64,000 bases of DNA from Eleusine coracana subsp. coracana (GCA_032690845.1 CM064426.1:68808403-68872402), one strand, 5' to 3'. Positions 35,036-47,549 are shown, numbered from the stretch's first letter. The notes: generated by a model not told the origin, from the sequence alone. Numbers and translations: made by a program.

Positions 35036-35486
35036 CGGTGAGGACCTCCTTGACCATGAGGCGGGGCGATAGATCCAGGAGAGCTCCGGTGCGGAGGCGG
35101 CCTCCATGGCGGATCCGGCGACTCCTCGACCACAGGCACAGCGGCGGGCCGACCTCCTCTCCTCCACCAAGCGGCGTGGGATCCAATGGCAGTTTGGTGG
35201 CGAAAACCAGAGGCGGATCGGCAGCGGGCGCGAATCCGGTCCTGTCGTGGCGAGATCCGGAGCGCGGCACGGTCAAGGCCTGTGGTTGCGGCGGCGCAGA
35301 TGGAGGTATTGGGCCTAGATGGACTCAGCCACAGGCTTTTTTTTGTTTTTGGTTGGTGATGGTTAGGTAGCTGCGGTTTATTTACTTCCAACAAAATCTG
35401 CCATTAGAAATCTTGTTTTTCAGCTACGTTTGCGTAGTGGCGGGCTGGCCCACCTATTGCTACAGTGCATTTAGAACCGCCGCAAT

Positions 35487-36205
35487 CAGGGGTGGAGCTC
35501 CAACTGGGGCCACGGCCCTAGTTGTGGCCCAAAAAATCCGAGTACCCCTCTTCGATTTTCAGCCCATATCAGTATAGCACGGCCCAGTTCCAGTTTCTCC
35601 GCCTCTAGTTGGACTCTATGCTGCGTTGCCTCTCCAAAATTCCAGAGCTGCCAGGTAACGCACACGCCTCAATTACTCCTGTCACCTGCCCTTCCGCCGG
35701 CATCGGCCGTAGAACAGTTAAAGTGTCGAACCCGCCGGCTGCCGCGACTCTCGGAGCGACGCAATCGACAATCACTGCACCCTCACCATCTCTTGCTTGC
35801 GTACGTGCCCCTGTTTCTCCCTCACGACTTCATGCTTTGGAGTTTGGATGCATGTCCTGATGTCCATGTCCTGGGTATTAGTGTATTACTGGCGACCTGG
35901 CGTGATGCTAAATTGCTAATGTGATCAGGCAAGGTTCATTAACTAATTCTGTTTTTCATCTATTTGTTGTCTTAGCAATAATGACAACTAAAGTCTCTTT
36001 GTTTCTTTCAGGTTCACAAGCTATTATCCATGAGGAAATTTCACGCTAGCTGAAGCCTAGAACCAAAATACAAAATATTCAATACTTAGGTAATTTTCTT
36101 TTTTTATTGTACTTTTTTTTTACTTATTGGGTTGTCACCCCGCATATGGCGTCTTAAGCCATAGCTTGTGGCCCTAGTCTTGGCAAGAGGAAAGCTCCGC
36201 CACTG
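35487..36205. mobile_element. hAT non-autonomous element
   Basis: The left end is CAGGGGTGGAGCTCC. The right end, reverse complemented, is CAGTGGCGGAGCTTTCC. GCCGCAAT is present on both sides (35479-35486 and 36206-36213), a perfect 8-bp duplication as expected for hAT. 719 bp without transposase. Both ends carry a GGCCCTAG-type inner repeat. It is inserted in the right subterminal repeats of CACTA copy 4 and so is younger. Confidence 0.92.
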
Positions 36206-36233
36206 GCCGCAATAGAGCGTTTTTGTTGTAGTG

Positions 36234-37225
36234 ATCCTTCACCAAAGGACCGTGCATATGTAACACATTCATGAGAGTGTACCTGATTTAATAGGCGAAT
36301 GCACAAGCTGAATGAATTTTACGCAATGTTTTGCCTAGATTATATCTTCGACGAGATGCAGTGCATTGAATTATGCCATATGTTTTGGTCGTACCTGTAC
36401 ATCTGCCCGCCTAGTTTTCATATCTTTTTATATGATCTAATTAAGATTTTATTTTGAACACTGCATCTTGTATGAGTCAAAATATAATCATTTCATAATT
36501 AAGTTAAAAACATTATAAATAGGATGCGTTTTGTTCTTTGTCTTAATTAATATGGAGAATAATCTAAAGAGGGTATACTTGCCTATGTTACTTATTTTAG
36601 ACTTTTCCTATGCATGCATTGGAATCAAAATATTCTTGTTTATCTCCACTTCAAAAACTCATTCTAATATTTTTCACTTCACCTCTAATTGTACTGATTC
36701 AGAATTCCTGTTCCTAACTGTTTACTTGTAGGTCTTAGGCGATAAGATAAGAATTCTATCTGGGTAATTTTAAAGAGAGAATATTAAATAAGAAATATAT
36801 TAATTTTAACTGTATACTTGCATGCATGCTGTAGGCATATGTAGATTGTTGTTGAAGCGAAGAAAATAGTTATTTCCCTTCTAAGCATGTTTGAAGCTTG
36901 GTCTTTAAATACACCATACAGTGCATGCCCAAAATGCCAACATCCCCACATTCCTTACTGGTCGGTGGAACATGGTATTCTTCATGTCATGACGTGTAAG
37001 CGTAGGCATGGGAGACCTCAGTAAGCTCACAATCATCATGACAAGTACACCATGAGGAGAGATGCAAGACATGTGCCGTGCATCAGGGTATTGCAGTGTG
37101 GAGATGAGCTACAGTGATGAAGCTACAACCCCACTGGATCTCATAGATCGTACACACCTGTGAGGAGCTCCCTCGCCTTGCCTGATCAGTGCACACCTGT
37201 AGTTTTAATAGCAACAACGAGTAAT
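36234..37225. other. Intergenic, nothing recognised
   Basis: Mostly AT-rich, with a moderate-GC patch at 36900-37200. No gene, RNA or element ends identified. Confidence 0.4.
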
Positions 37226-37227
37226 TA

Positions 37228-37462
37228 CTCCCTCCGGGTTTAAATTGTTGACTTAGTTGACTTTTTTAGTTACGTTTGACCATTCGTCTTATTTAAAAAA
37301 TTTTAACATTTATCAGATATTTTGTTATAATTTGTTTTATCCCTAACAAAAGTTGAAATCTATCATATAATTTTATATATTTAAATAAATATTTTAAATA
37401 AGACGAATGGTCAAACATAACTAAAAAAGTCAACTGCGTCAACAATTAAAATCCGGAGGGAG
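37228..37462. mobile_element. Stowaway MITE
   Basis: 235 bp, left end CTCCCTCCGGGTTTAA, right end TTAAAATCCGGAGGGAG, TA duplicated at 37226-37227 and 37463-37464. Long complementary subterminal regions (GACCATTCGTCTTATTTAAA and its complement). Confidence 0.92.
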
Positions 37463-37464
37463 TA

Positions 37465-37957
37465 CAAACTTACACATGGATATTTTGGAACTATTATTTT
37501 TGGAATGGAAATACTAAGTATTTTATTATAAAATTACATAATGGTATTTTAGTCTAATTGCCTATAATGAGATTGCTAATTTACAATCATACTTGAATCT
37601 TGAATTCTTTTTGCAGTAACAATGATGGATAAGTTTTTAAAAACAAAAGATTTCTGTATTTGCTTTACAAAAAAGAGACATGCATGCATCTAAAAAAAAC
37701 TCATGTTAATCACGCTTGTACAACCATTGTAGAGCCCTGATCCACAGCTTAAACGGGTGTGGACCATTTATGGCATTCTAATATCCAAAAGATTTTGATC
37801 TTGTTTTTTTGTAGTATGACAAATTTGTCGCACATTGGTTTGCAGGAGCGAGCATAATTTGTGCTTCGCTGAAGCTGCAATCATTCAGCTCGGTGGCAGG
37901 TGCATCGTGGACTATGTGACTTGACCAACTCAAGGCAACCTGACGGTACGAAGGACC
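37465..37957. other. Intergenic, nothing recognised
   Basis: AT-rich between a MITE and the copia element. 37845-37950 is higher in GC but offers no supported exon. Confidence 0.4.
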
Positions 37958-38690
37958 TGCTGCATATTATGGGCCTTTAAACCCTTATAAATCCTATTAA
38001 TTCCAAATAGTCTAGGTCCATATTAATGCTATAATGGTTTAGTCACACATGGGATTCTTATCATTTAATTGTCCCAACTTATTAGGTGGAATACCAGTAT
38101 ATCCCATAGAGAAGTTGAGAAAGGATAAGGACGAGCCACACGCATGCGCCGCCGCTGTCGAGCCATGTCGTGCCGTGTGTGCGTGTCACGTCTGGCTGGC
38201 TGGCTTGGTCTCTATTTTTGAAAATGGACGCGAATCAATTGCAATTATACCTTCCGTTACGGTGTTGATTGCGGAGCCTTTAATTCCATCAATACAAGAC
38301 ACACTATATAATCCTTTCCTCGGACTTGCCTGAAAGTCATTCGTAAGATCAACACTTTCCTTCTTCCTCTCTAGCTGCCTTCTGAGTCCTCCCCGTCCAG
38401 GTCCTTTGCGCGCACAGGGGAGCATCTTTGTGACTGCTCGCTGATCAATCCGCCATGAAAAACTACGATGACTACTTCTAGAAGGCCATTCGTGGGACTG
38501 CATTGCGTACCTCTTCCTGCGTCGACCAAGATTGACTACATCGAACATACTCACGAATGGCACAGGTCCCTCTGTGGGGTACAACTTTCACCCTTACTGT
38601 GTTATTTGCTTACTCAGTATGTTAATCATCATCACCATTTACGTGTATTTCTGGATTAAATTAATCATGAGATTGCCTAAATACTTAACA
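37958..38690 (+). repeat. 5' LTR of old copia element
   Basis: 733 bp. Compared with the 3' LTR it lacks a block near 38405 (present at about 43125-43200), and there are many substitutions. Confidence 0.9.
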
Positions 38691-39545
38691 ATTCAAAAAC
38701 ATGATATTACGCAATTTTCTGTTAGTGGTTTTGCTGCTGAGCTGAAGCCAAATGCTTTTGATGGTGCATTTTATAAGAGGTAGCATGCTCAAATGATCCT
38801 GTGGCTTACAGCTATGAACTGCTATCAGGCACTCCAGAGGAGGAGGAAAAGTTCAATATGGCTGACAATCTGTTCTGAGGCGCTGTGATTAGCGCTCTAG
38901 CTGATAAGTATGTGGACTCATCATCACATGCACCTCTGCAAAAGAACTCTGGGATGCTCTGGATGCTAAGTTCGGTGTATCTAATGCCGGAAGTGAGCTG
39001 TATGTCATAAAGTAATTTTTTTACTACAAGGTGGTTGAAAAACCGCCCGGTGGTTGAACAACCTCATGAAATTCAGGCTCTGACTAAGGAACTCGAACAG
39101 TTTCCATGAGTACTACCTGACAAGTTCGTGGCAGGTGCTGTTATCGCTAAATTGCCATCTTCTTGAAGGGATTTTGCTATTTCTCTAAAAACACAAGAGA
39201 CAAGAGTTTAGCGTGTCTGAACTCATTGGGACTCTTGATGTTGAAGAGAGGGCGAGAGCAAACGATACATGTGGAAAGGGTGTGGGAGAGCCTTCTAGTG
39301 CCAATACGGTACAGAAGAAAAGCTCATATAAACGGAAGAAGAAGGACAAATAGGAGAAGCCTAAGCAAACAACCAATTTTAGGAAGAAACAAAATAAAGA
39401 AGGTGGTTGTTTTGTTTGCGGGAGCTCTGAGCAATGGCTAAGCGCGTGTCCAGACCACAAATTTAAACAGGAAAAGAAATCTGCAAATATGGTCATTAGC
39501 GAGACTAATGGAGGGACTTTTGGGTATGGTAATCCTTCACCCATT
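38691..39545 (+). pseudogene. gag: copia gag remnant
   Basis: ELKPNAFDGAFYKR followed by a stop and then HAQMILWLTAMNCYQ is the conserved copia gag start. A CCHC knuckle CFVCGSSEQWLSACPDHKF (with Gln for the usual spacing residue) is read at about 39408-39465. Between them several stops and shifts occur, so only islands are readable. No functional product. Confidence 0.8.
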
Positions 39546-40740
39546 GTTCTTTCAGTCTGTCAATCACCAGAGTGGTGGATTGATACTGGGCTAATGTTCA
39601 TGTGTGTGCTGATATTTCCTTGTTTTCTTCTTATGAGGCTAGCGTGAAAGGAGACTTGATGACGGGAAATGGGTCACATACGCGTGTTCTTGGTGTTGGT
39701 ACGGTTCACTTCGGGAAAGACGGTGCCATTGAAGCACATGCAGCATGTCCCCACCATCAAAAAGAATCTTGTTAGTGGCTCTCAATTGTGTTGAGATGGT
39801 TATAAAATTGTCTTTGAGTCTAATAAATGTATATTTTCCAAGAATGGGACATTTGTTGGAAAAGGCTATAATTGTGGAGGCTTGTTCCGCCTTTCTTTGC
39901 ATGACTATGTTTGTAATAAAGTTGTGAACAATATCATTATTACGGATGAGTCGAATATTTGGCATTCACGACTTTGTCACATTAACTTTGGCTGTATGAC
40001 ACGACTAGCAAAGCTGAATTTAATTCCAAAATTTAATCTAGTCAAAAATTATAAGTGCCACGCATGTGTGCAATCTAAGCAACCTTGCAAAACTCGCACG
40101 GCTGCGGAGGCAAGGAACTTAGAGGCACTAGAACTCGTTCATTCTGATTTATGCGAGATGAATAACGAATTCATGACTTTTATAGATGACTATACTAGCA
40201 TTGCAATGTTTTAAAATCAATAATGCTGAAGTAGAAAACCAACTTGAGAGGAAAATTAAACGTATAAGATCCGACCGTGGAGGAGAATATCTTTCCAATG
40301 ACTTTTCTGAATTCTGTGTGGAACATGGAATTATTCATGAGAGGACACTGCCTTAGTCACCTGAATCCAATGGAATTGCAGAAAGGAAAAAACCAAACTC
40401 TAACTGACTTGGTTAACGCCATGTTAGAGATAGCTGGTTTATCTAAGGAATGGTGGGGTGAGGCGATTTTGACAGCATGTCATGTCCTGAATAAAGTTCC
40501 CACAAAGAATAAAGAAATTACACCATTCGAGGAATGACATAAGAAAAGATTAAATCTTTCATATTTGCGCACATGCGGTTGTTTGGCCATGGTGAATGTG
40601 CCAATCAACAAGAAGTGCAAACTTGGACCAAACACTGTTGATTGTATTTTCCTGGGTTATGCTACAAATAGTGTGGGTAATAGATTTTTAATTGTGAAAT
40701 CTGGTGTACCAAATGTGTGAGTGGATAAAATTTTAGAGTT
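39546..40740 (+). pseudogene. pol: copia protease and integrase remnant
   Basis: Protease WWIDTG (about 39571) is followed by a frame change before HVCADISLFSSYE. Integrase zinc-binding region: HSRLCHINFG, YKCHACVQSKQ (about 39963-40080). The core, in pieces, has ELVHSDLCEM, FIDDYTS, RGGEY, SPESNGIAERK and NAMLEIAGLSKEWWGEA. Stops at several points (for example 40213 and 40537). Confidence 0.82.
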
Positions 40741-42235
40741 CAGAGATGCTACATTTTTTTAGAGTGAATTTCCCTCTAAAAATACATATAGCATGTCTAA
40801 TCATGAATCTATAATTCCCCATGAGCTCTTTACTCCGGTAATACAAAATGAGGAACCCCATGTGCATAATACTGAGGAGGATGATAATGTAGTCACCCGA
40901 AAGGGTAAGAGACAAAAGACTGCCAAATCTTTTGAAAATGACTTCATTGTGTACCTCGTGGATGACACACCAAAAACCATTGAAGAGGCATATTCCTCTC
41001 CCGATGCTGACTTTTGAAAGGAAGCAGTAAGGAACAAGATGGACTCAATTATCTCTAATGGTACATAGGAAGTCGTTGAATGTCCTAACAGGTGTAAGCC
41101 CATAGGATGCAAATGGGTGTTCAAGAAAAAGCTTAAGCCTGATGGTACAATTGAGAGATACAAGGCAAGGCTTGTGGTTAAGGGATATTCACAGAAAGAG
41201 GGTGAAGATTATTTCGACACATACTCACCCGTTGCTTGTTTGACGACAATTCAAATATTACTTTCCCTGGCAGCCTTACATGGTCTTCTTGTCCATCAAA
41301 TGGACATTAAGACAACTTTCCTATATGGAGATTTAGATGAGGAGATCTACATGGATCAGCCTGATGGGTTTGAAATAAATGGTCAAAACTGTTTGGTGTG
41401 TAAATTATTGAAATCCTTGTACGGACGTAAACAAGCTCCTAAGCAATGGCACGAGAAGTTCGAAAGGACTTTGATATCGTTCGGCTTTGTTGTGAACGAA
41501 GCTGACAAATGTGTGTATTACCGGTATGGTAGGGGAGAAGGCGTCATCCTGTGTCTATACGTTGATGACATACTGATATTTGGAACCAACCTTAATGTGA
41601 TTAAGGAGGTAAAGGACTTCTTGTCCAAAAGCTTCGAGATGAAAGGTTTGGGAGTAGCAGACGTTATTCTTAATATCAAGCTACAAAGAGAAGGTAATTG
41701 TGGGGTTACACTATTACAATCCCACTATGTGGAGAAGGTATTAAGTCGTTTTGGGTATAGCGACTGTAAACCTGCTCCCACGCCTTATGACCCTATTGTG
41801 CTATTAAGGAAAAACCGGAAAATAGCAAGGGATCAATTAAGATATTCCTAAATCATTGGTTCGCTTATGTACTTGGCTAGCGCCACGAGGGTTATTGTGA
41901 TGCAAACTGGATATCTGATGCTGATGAGATGTATGCCACAAGTGGATATGTGTTTCTACTTGGAGGTGGCGCTATTTTCTGGAAGTCTTGTAAGCAAACC
42001 ATCTTAACGAGGTCAACTATGGAAGCAAAACTTACAGCTTTGGATACCACCGACATTGAGGTTGAGTGGCTTCGTGATTTCCTTATGGACCTACCGGTGG
42101 TTGAAAAATCAATACCGTCTATTTCCATGAACTGTGACAATCAGACAGTGATAGTCAAGGTGAACAGTTCAAAGGATACCGGTCTATCTCTGATGTACTT
42201 CTTTCCTAATACTGTATGGCAGGCTGGTTTTTAAT
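40741..42235 (+). pseudogene. pol: copia reverse transcriptase and RNase H remnant
   Basis: The RT frame 41117-41851 has FKKKLKPDGTIERYKARLV, VHQMDIKTTFLYGDL, KSLYGRKQAPKQWHEKF and the catalytic YVDD (about 41558-41569) in LCLYVDDILIF. It stops at TAA 41851. The RNase H part (ATSGYVFLLGGGAIFWKS, RSTMEAKLTALD) is in the frame 41929-42234, after a deletion that removed the usual connection. Upstream, DDTPKTIEEAYSSPDADF is the RT N-terminal leader. Confidence 0.88.
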
Positions 42236-42626
42236 GTTAACGTGTTCTAAATGGCTTATGAGAAGTAAAGATATTGTCCTATAAGATATCTTTCGAGGAA
42301 ACACACCTATATGAGAACGACTGCTAGTCATAGTCTGTGAGATGGTGGGAATCTCTAAACACTCATGAATGGGCCAGGAGTATGACGTATATGCTCCAAA
42401 TTAGAGGGGATGCTTATTGGTAACCTAGTATCAGTAAAGGACTCAGGTAAAAACTTTTTGCACAAATCTAACAATTCAAGGCTTAGTCTATTGCTCAGTT
42501 GTGAAAAGGCGTAACCTTTGTTCTAGATGGAAGTTTAACTTAACAGTCTGCATCGAAACACTGATATATCAAATGAGAGGAAGTTTTCTGAGAGCATTTT
42601 CTATGAGCACTAGACTTGGTGGGGAT

Positions 42627-43469
42627 TGCTGGATATTATGGGCCTTTAAACCCATATAAATCCTATTAATTCCAAATAGTCTAGGCTCATATTAATGCTA
42701 TAATGATTTAGTCTCACATGAGATTCTTATCATTTAATTGTCCCAACTAATTAGGTGGAATACCAGTATATCCCCTAGAGAAGTTGAGAAAGGCCATGGG
42801 TGAGCGAGACGCGCGTGCGTACTACCGCCGCCACCGCCGAGCCTAGCCGTGCCATGGTGGGCGTGCATGCGTGCATGACGTGGCGAGGCTGGCTGGCGTG
42901 GTCTCTATTTTTGGAAACGGACACAGTTAATATTTTAGTTATGTGAGGAAATCAATTGCAATTATACCTTCCGTTACAATGTTGATTTTGGAGCCTTTAA
43001 TTCCATCAATACGGGACACGCTATATAATCCTTTTCCCCGGACTCGCCTGAAAGTCATTCATAACCTTCTTCCTCTCGAGTTGCCTTCTGAGTCCTCCCT
43101 GTCCAGGTCCTCTGCGCGCATAGAGGGCAGGGAGAGCAGGTCTCCGGAACCTTCTCCCGCGTGCGGCATCTGCTTCGGGTGTGCGGGCGATCAGGTTTTT
43201 GGGGAGCATCTTCGCGACTGCTCGCTGATCAATCCGCCACGACAAATGATGATGACTACTTCCAGGAGGTTGTTCATGGGACTGCACTGCTTACCTCTTC
43301 CTGCATCGACCAAGATCGACTACATCAAAAAAATGTCAAGTGAGAGCCGCCAGTGCCTACGGCACATGTGAGAATCTGTATTATTTGCTTACTCAGTATG
43401 TTAATCGTCATCACCGTTTACGTGTATTTCTGGATTAAATTAATCATGAGATTGCCTAAATACTTAACA
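42627..43469 (+). repeat. 3' LTR of old copia element
   Basis: 843 bp, preceded by a short purine-rich stretch (GGTGGGGA). It ends AATACTTAACA and is followed by the GGACC duplication. Confidence 0.9.
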
Positions 43470-43474
43470 GGACC

Positions 43475-45253
43475 TCCAATTTTTAGTGCATGTAGCTCCT
43501 ATAAGTTCTAACGCACCTTGTGTCTGTAGTTTCCCCGTGCTCCTCCCATAGTGCTCTCCAGATTATAATGCACATGAGTGAGGAGAGAGCCGTGCTGGGT
43601 GACCTCAACAAAGTTATCAAGTTATGATTTACTCATTGTTTGATTGAGATCTTGCAATGGAGTTGCCATGAATCACTCAAATGTTAGCGTGTTTTGCTAA
43701 TTTTGAATTAGTATACAGCAGAAGCAAGTTAGCAGTACTCTTCGTCCTCCTCCTACCATCTGACTCATAGACCCCGGACAGCAATGCTGCTAGGAGCTAT
43801 TGCCACGGCAGCAGGTAATTGTCAACGACGGCAGGGAATTGACGGCAGCAGAGGCATTCATGATGTTGATAAAATTGCTGTTGTGATGCTGGTCGTGCTG
43901 TGACGAGAGCATCAGGCAAGGCATGGTGGAGGACGCAAAGTGACCGCGGTTTACATTGGGAGGGTGACCAAAGAGGCTGATGAAGCATTGATAGTTGATA
44001 GATGGAGGCAGATTTGTGTCATCGCAGCGAGGCATGGGGATAACAATACACTCCGGCACCATTTACCTCCTGACTGCTAATATGCCTAGGAGTAGGAGGC
44101 ACCGGGTGTTATTGTATTAGCAGGAATGTGCAATAAAGTAAGTAGCCACGCACAACCACCTATTTAATCTTCAGGTGTAAGATCAATTTTGATATGGGAA
44201 CATGGTAGATATTCTAATCAAAGTATCGCACATTGCAGGTTCATTTTATCGGCCTTGTCCTGGATCTGAATAGCCTGCTGTCTTCCCTGGAGCTCAATGA
44301 AGTTCATTCGTGAAATTCCAATCCTCACACCTCGCTGGAACACTGCCGTTTGTTTGTTTTTCTCGAAAACGCAGGAGAGCTGCGCTTCATTATATTAAGA
44401 AGAAAGAACTGGATAAGACCCTGGAACACTCTGCCGTTTGTTTCCCAGCTCCCAGGAGCAACTGCTGTTTTTGTCCGACCCTTCACGATCTGCACGCACA
44501 ACTGATCTTTCCTGGCATCAGGAACCTGAACATAGCATCGTAGCTAAGGATGGTAATGGGCCGAGATTTTTTACTTAGGAAAATGGAGAGCCGGGCTATA
44601 AAAGGGCTAGGCTAAAAATAAACTATTTTTTACTTAAATTAGAAAAGGGCTAAAAGGGCCCCTAAAACTAAATAACAACTAAAGCGGGTGTCGCAGAACC
44701 AGAACTAGACAATGAAAGAACAGATTCTCACATGTGTTGCACTAGTGAGTCTCACACATTACCTATTTTTTCAGTGAGCAGACACTTGCTTCTAGCTTCA
44801 AACGTCACTGTAATAGGACCATGTTTCTAGCACTAAAATGGTACACTGATGTGGCGATTTTTTTTCCTATCAAGTCTCATTGTTTGGGAAAAAAAAATCT
44901 TTAAGGAATAGCCATTTGTATTATCTTGTCTATGGATTATCAGTGAGAAGCAGACGTCCATCATTTGATGCATGTTGACATGTGTCCGAAACATTTGGCA
45001 TTTGCCATCTTGCTAGCCTCAGTAGGAGCTGAAATAAACAAGTTTATCAAAGAAATGCGAGCTTGATTTTGCTTCCTGGGCTTTCTTACTTCCCGCTCTT
45101 GATTTGATTTCAGCCTACCGGCCTTGGATTTGATTCAGACTGCAGAGCAGTCATCTGGTAGTTGATGCCATGAGGCGTTTTCCGTCAGATCGGAAAATGG
45201 TCAGACGGACCCTCGGGTCGGTCCTAGAGCACGATTGGTATGTTTACCATAGA
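43475..45253. other. Intergenic, nothing firmly recognised
   Basis: A 90-codon minus-strand frame (44062-43790) has no recognised family. 44540-44720 contains GGGCTAAAAGGGCC-type words resembling degraded element ends. No supported gene. Confidence 0.35.
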
Positions 45254-45560
45254 AACGTGAAAGGGAACATGTGAGACAAGTAGTGCTTAGGTAACTAAAG
45301 TCCCTTTTAAAGTCAAGATTCTAGAGGGGCGGTTGCAAAAATAATGAAGAGCATATTGAAGCATAAAGTGGCCATGGCATGTAAGTAAAAAGCCCAGCAC
45401 CCCCAATTTATTAGCATGTTTGCTAACTAAGCTACTGTCGAAGGCACATACGGCATATGATGGTTTTGAGTGCCATCATCACAAAATTCACAGGAAAACA
45501 CTAGTGCCAACTCTGTACCAGTAAAACTACTGAAGTAAGTCCAAGAGTTGTTGGATAGGG
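45254..45560 (+). repeat. Dispersed repeat, copy 2 (partner 3957-4240)
   Basis: Direct-orientation relative of 3957-4240, more than 41 kb away, with an extra insertion around 45405-45470. Class unknown. Confidence 0.55.
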
Positions 45561-45716
45561 TCAGTGTTGATCCAGATCAAAATGAATCTCTTGTATGGGT
45601 TCCTCTCATTAGGCCTAGGAGGCATCAGGAGTACTAGTCTTTTAGGTACAAGTAAAGATTGCAGACAGAGCATTACAAGCAGTGGCGAAGGATAGTGGAG
45701 ACCAAGGTGGGCTATG

Positions 45717-45737
45717 CCCCCCCCCCCCCCCCCCCCC
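45717..45737 (+). repeat. Poly-C tract (21 C)
   Basis: Uninterrupted C run after GGTGGGCTATG. The length may be unreliable in the assembly. Confidence 0.85.
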
Positions 45738-47549
45738 TAACCAAGGGAAAATTGTTCTAATTCTACAATAATTTTTCTACTATTCACTAACTTTTTGTGC
45801 TTAGCTAGTGAGATGCGCCCCCTGGTTGGTTCTACTTTTATCACCTGCTTTTGCTGTGAAAAAAGAAAAGGCCAACCAAACAGCAAAACTTACCAACGAT
45901 TTTCATCAAAAGCAGCTGCTTTTTGGTAGTATAGTTTCACAGCAGCTCAAACTGTGCCTTTTCTGGCTGTGAGTTCCTAGAGTTCGTCAAAATTAGCCCA
46001 CCTGCCACTCGTTACAAGCATACCGCTTCGTTCTTTCTTTCCTTCACGTGCTCTCTCTCATTTCTCTTGGTACACAGTGCCGCCCCTCTGCAGGCCATGC
46101 CAGCGGCGCCACTCCTCTCCAGCCTCGGCGGCGGCCGTCCACTCCGACAGCGCCCCTCGCTTGCCTCCTCTTCGCCTTCATTCGAGCCCACTCCACGGGT
46201 CTTCAGCGGCGCTTAGGTATATCTGACAGCAACACAAGCGGTGGTCGTGGGCGTTCTCTCGCCAGTGACAGGCAGTCTTCTCCAGCGGCGCTCTTCTTCG
46301 TCCCCGTACCTCTCCTCCCCTCTTGTGGCACCTCTGTCGTTCCTCGAAGCACCAACAGTAGCAGCAACTGCTGACTTGACCTGGCAATGAACAATCTCGC
46401 CATGACTTCAAAATGAACTGTTAATACAGAATTAAAAGGGGCCAAATGGATGCGCAACAAAGTTGGCAAGCCATGTCTGCGATGAATCGAGTTATTACTC
46501 ACCGGATTGGGGAAATTACAAGAAGAGGCGGAGCTCAGTCCCAACAGCCAAAAATTGGGGAAAACTTGATCGATCTCTTCACTCAGGATGAAAAAAAAAA
46601 AGATGGGACTTACTAATTTTTAATTTTCAGCTGCAAGTTTAGAGTAACTTTCAGGTCACATCTTTAAGCCATTAGATCTAGATCCAATGATTTATAATTA
46701 CTATACAAATAATCCTACAAAAGAAAAATCAAAACTCAAAGGAATAACCTATTGATTGAAATCTTTCAATCAGCTGAAAGCTAGAAAACATTAAAAATGA
46801 TCGGACACCATAGCCAGCAAGAGAGGACTCCTACACAACTTCTAGTGGTGGTAGGTCGACGGGGAAGGCACCATGGGCAGCGGATGAGCAAGAGCACCAT
46901 ATACAATAGTCAGAGGTGCACGAGAGGAAGAAGAAAGAGGAGCTTTTGCAAAAAGGCCCTCACAGAAACTTAAAATATATCTTGTATTTTTTGTATTGAC
47001 AATTTAATTAAAACACCCAGTGATTTTAAGAATTTTTATACAGCTTTTTTAAATTTAATGCATATGTTTTATTGGTGAATAACACAATTTTTACATCTGA
47101 CAGCTCACACGGCAGCTTTTTTACAGTCGTTTCAACGAAACGTCTTTTAGCTTTTTCACAGCTAAAAGCTTACAACGGCTTTTTTCACACCCTATAGCCT
47201 ACAACAGTTTTTTTCATGGTCACAGCTCAACCAAACACACCCTCAATACACTAGTGAGGAGCGCGTCCATGGTGAAGGGATTATAATACAACCTGAAGGC
47301 AGCACCTTCCAGAAGAATACTCTTCGTAATTGCCATCTATTTAATAATAAAAGGAGATGAACTTTTTACCATGTTGCATAGGAAAAAAGAGAAATAGTCT
47401 AGAAATTCTTACAAAAAAGCAAAACATCCAACCTTTAATCTCCACATTAAGTAACAAAGAAGAAAATCTAACCCTCAATCCCCACTGTAATCCGGTAACC
47501 CACCTTGCCTCAATCATCCTATCCATCAAATCGTAGAGACTCCAAACAG
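45738..47549. other. Intergenic with MITE-like debris and a GC-rich frame
   Basis: 46048-46374 is an open, GC-rich frame without recognised family (low support). 47090-47245 contains repeated CAGCTTTTTTACAG/CACAGCTAAAAGC motifs ending CAACCAAACACACCCTC, the typical right end of a grass MITE. A matching left end was not fixed; 45850-45960 has related words. No gene can be supported. Confidence 0.35.

Larger units (their letters stand above)
34338..36233. mobile_element. Non-autonomous CACTA element (copy 4), hAT inserted
   Basis: It starts CACTACCACAAAAGAC and ends GCGTTTTTGTTGTAGTG. ATC lies on both sides (34335-34337, 36234-36236). Subterminal TAGCGGCGG repeats are at 34430-34580 and 35430-35486. 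The core (34620-35340) has a TATA-like box, a telo-box and a GC-rich Pro/Leu/Ala-rich frame starting at 34726 that includes a minisatellite. The 719-bp hAT element at 35487-36205 splits the right subterminal region. There is no transposase. Confidence 0.88.
37958..43469 (+). mobile_element. Old Ty1-copia LTR retrotransposon
   Basis: Unequal LTRs (37958-38690 and 42627-43469) start TGCTGCATATTATGGGC or TGCTGGATATTATGGGC and end AATACTTAACA. GGACC lies on both sides (37953-37957, 43470-43474). The interior has degraded copia gag, protease, integrase, RT and RNase H in order on the plus strand, with many stops and frameshifts. No primer binding site is visible after the 5' LTR. LTR divergence is much larger than for the copia element at 4.8-9.6 kb, so this insertion is older. 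Confidence 0.93.

Noticed and set aside
34613..35394. Several long open frames on both strands in CACTA copy 4
   Set aside because: They arise from a Pro-rich minisatellite open in every frame; no family resemblance.
45681..45737. CAGTGGCGAAGGATAGTGG before the poly-C as a hAT left end
   Set aside because: Resembles hAT termini, but no right end or duplication was found.
46048..46374. 108-codon GC-rich frame as a gene
   Set aside because: No domain, open on the opposite strand as well, surrounded by MITE debris.
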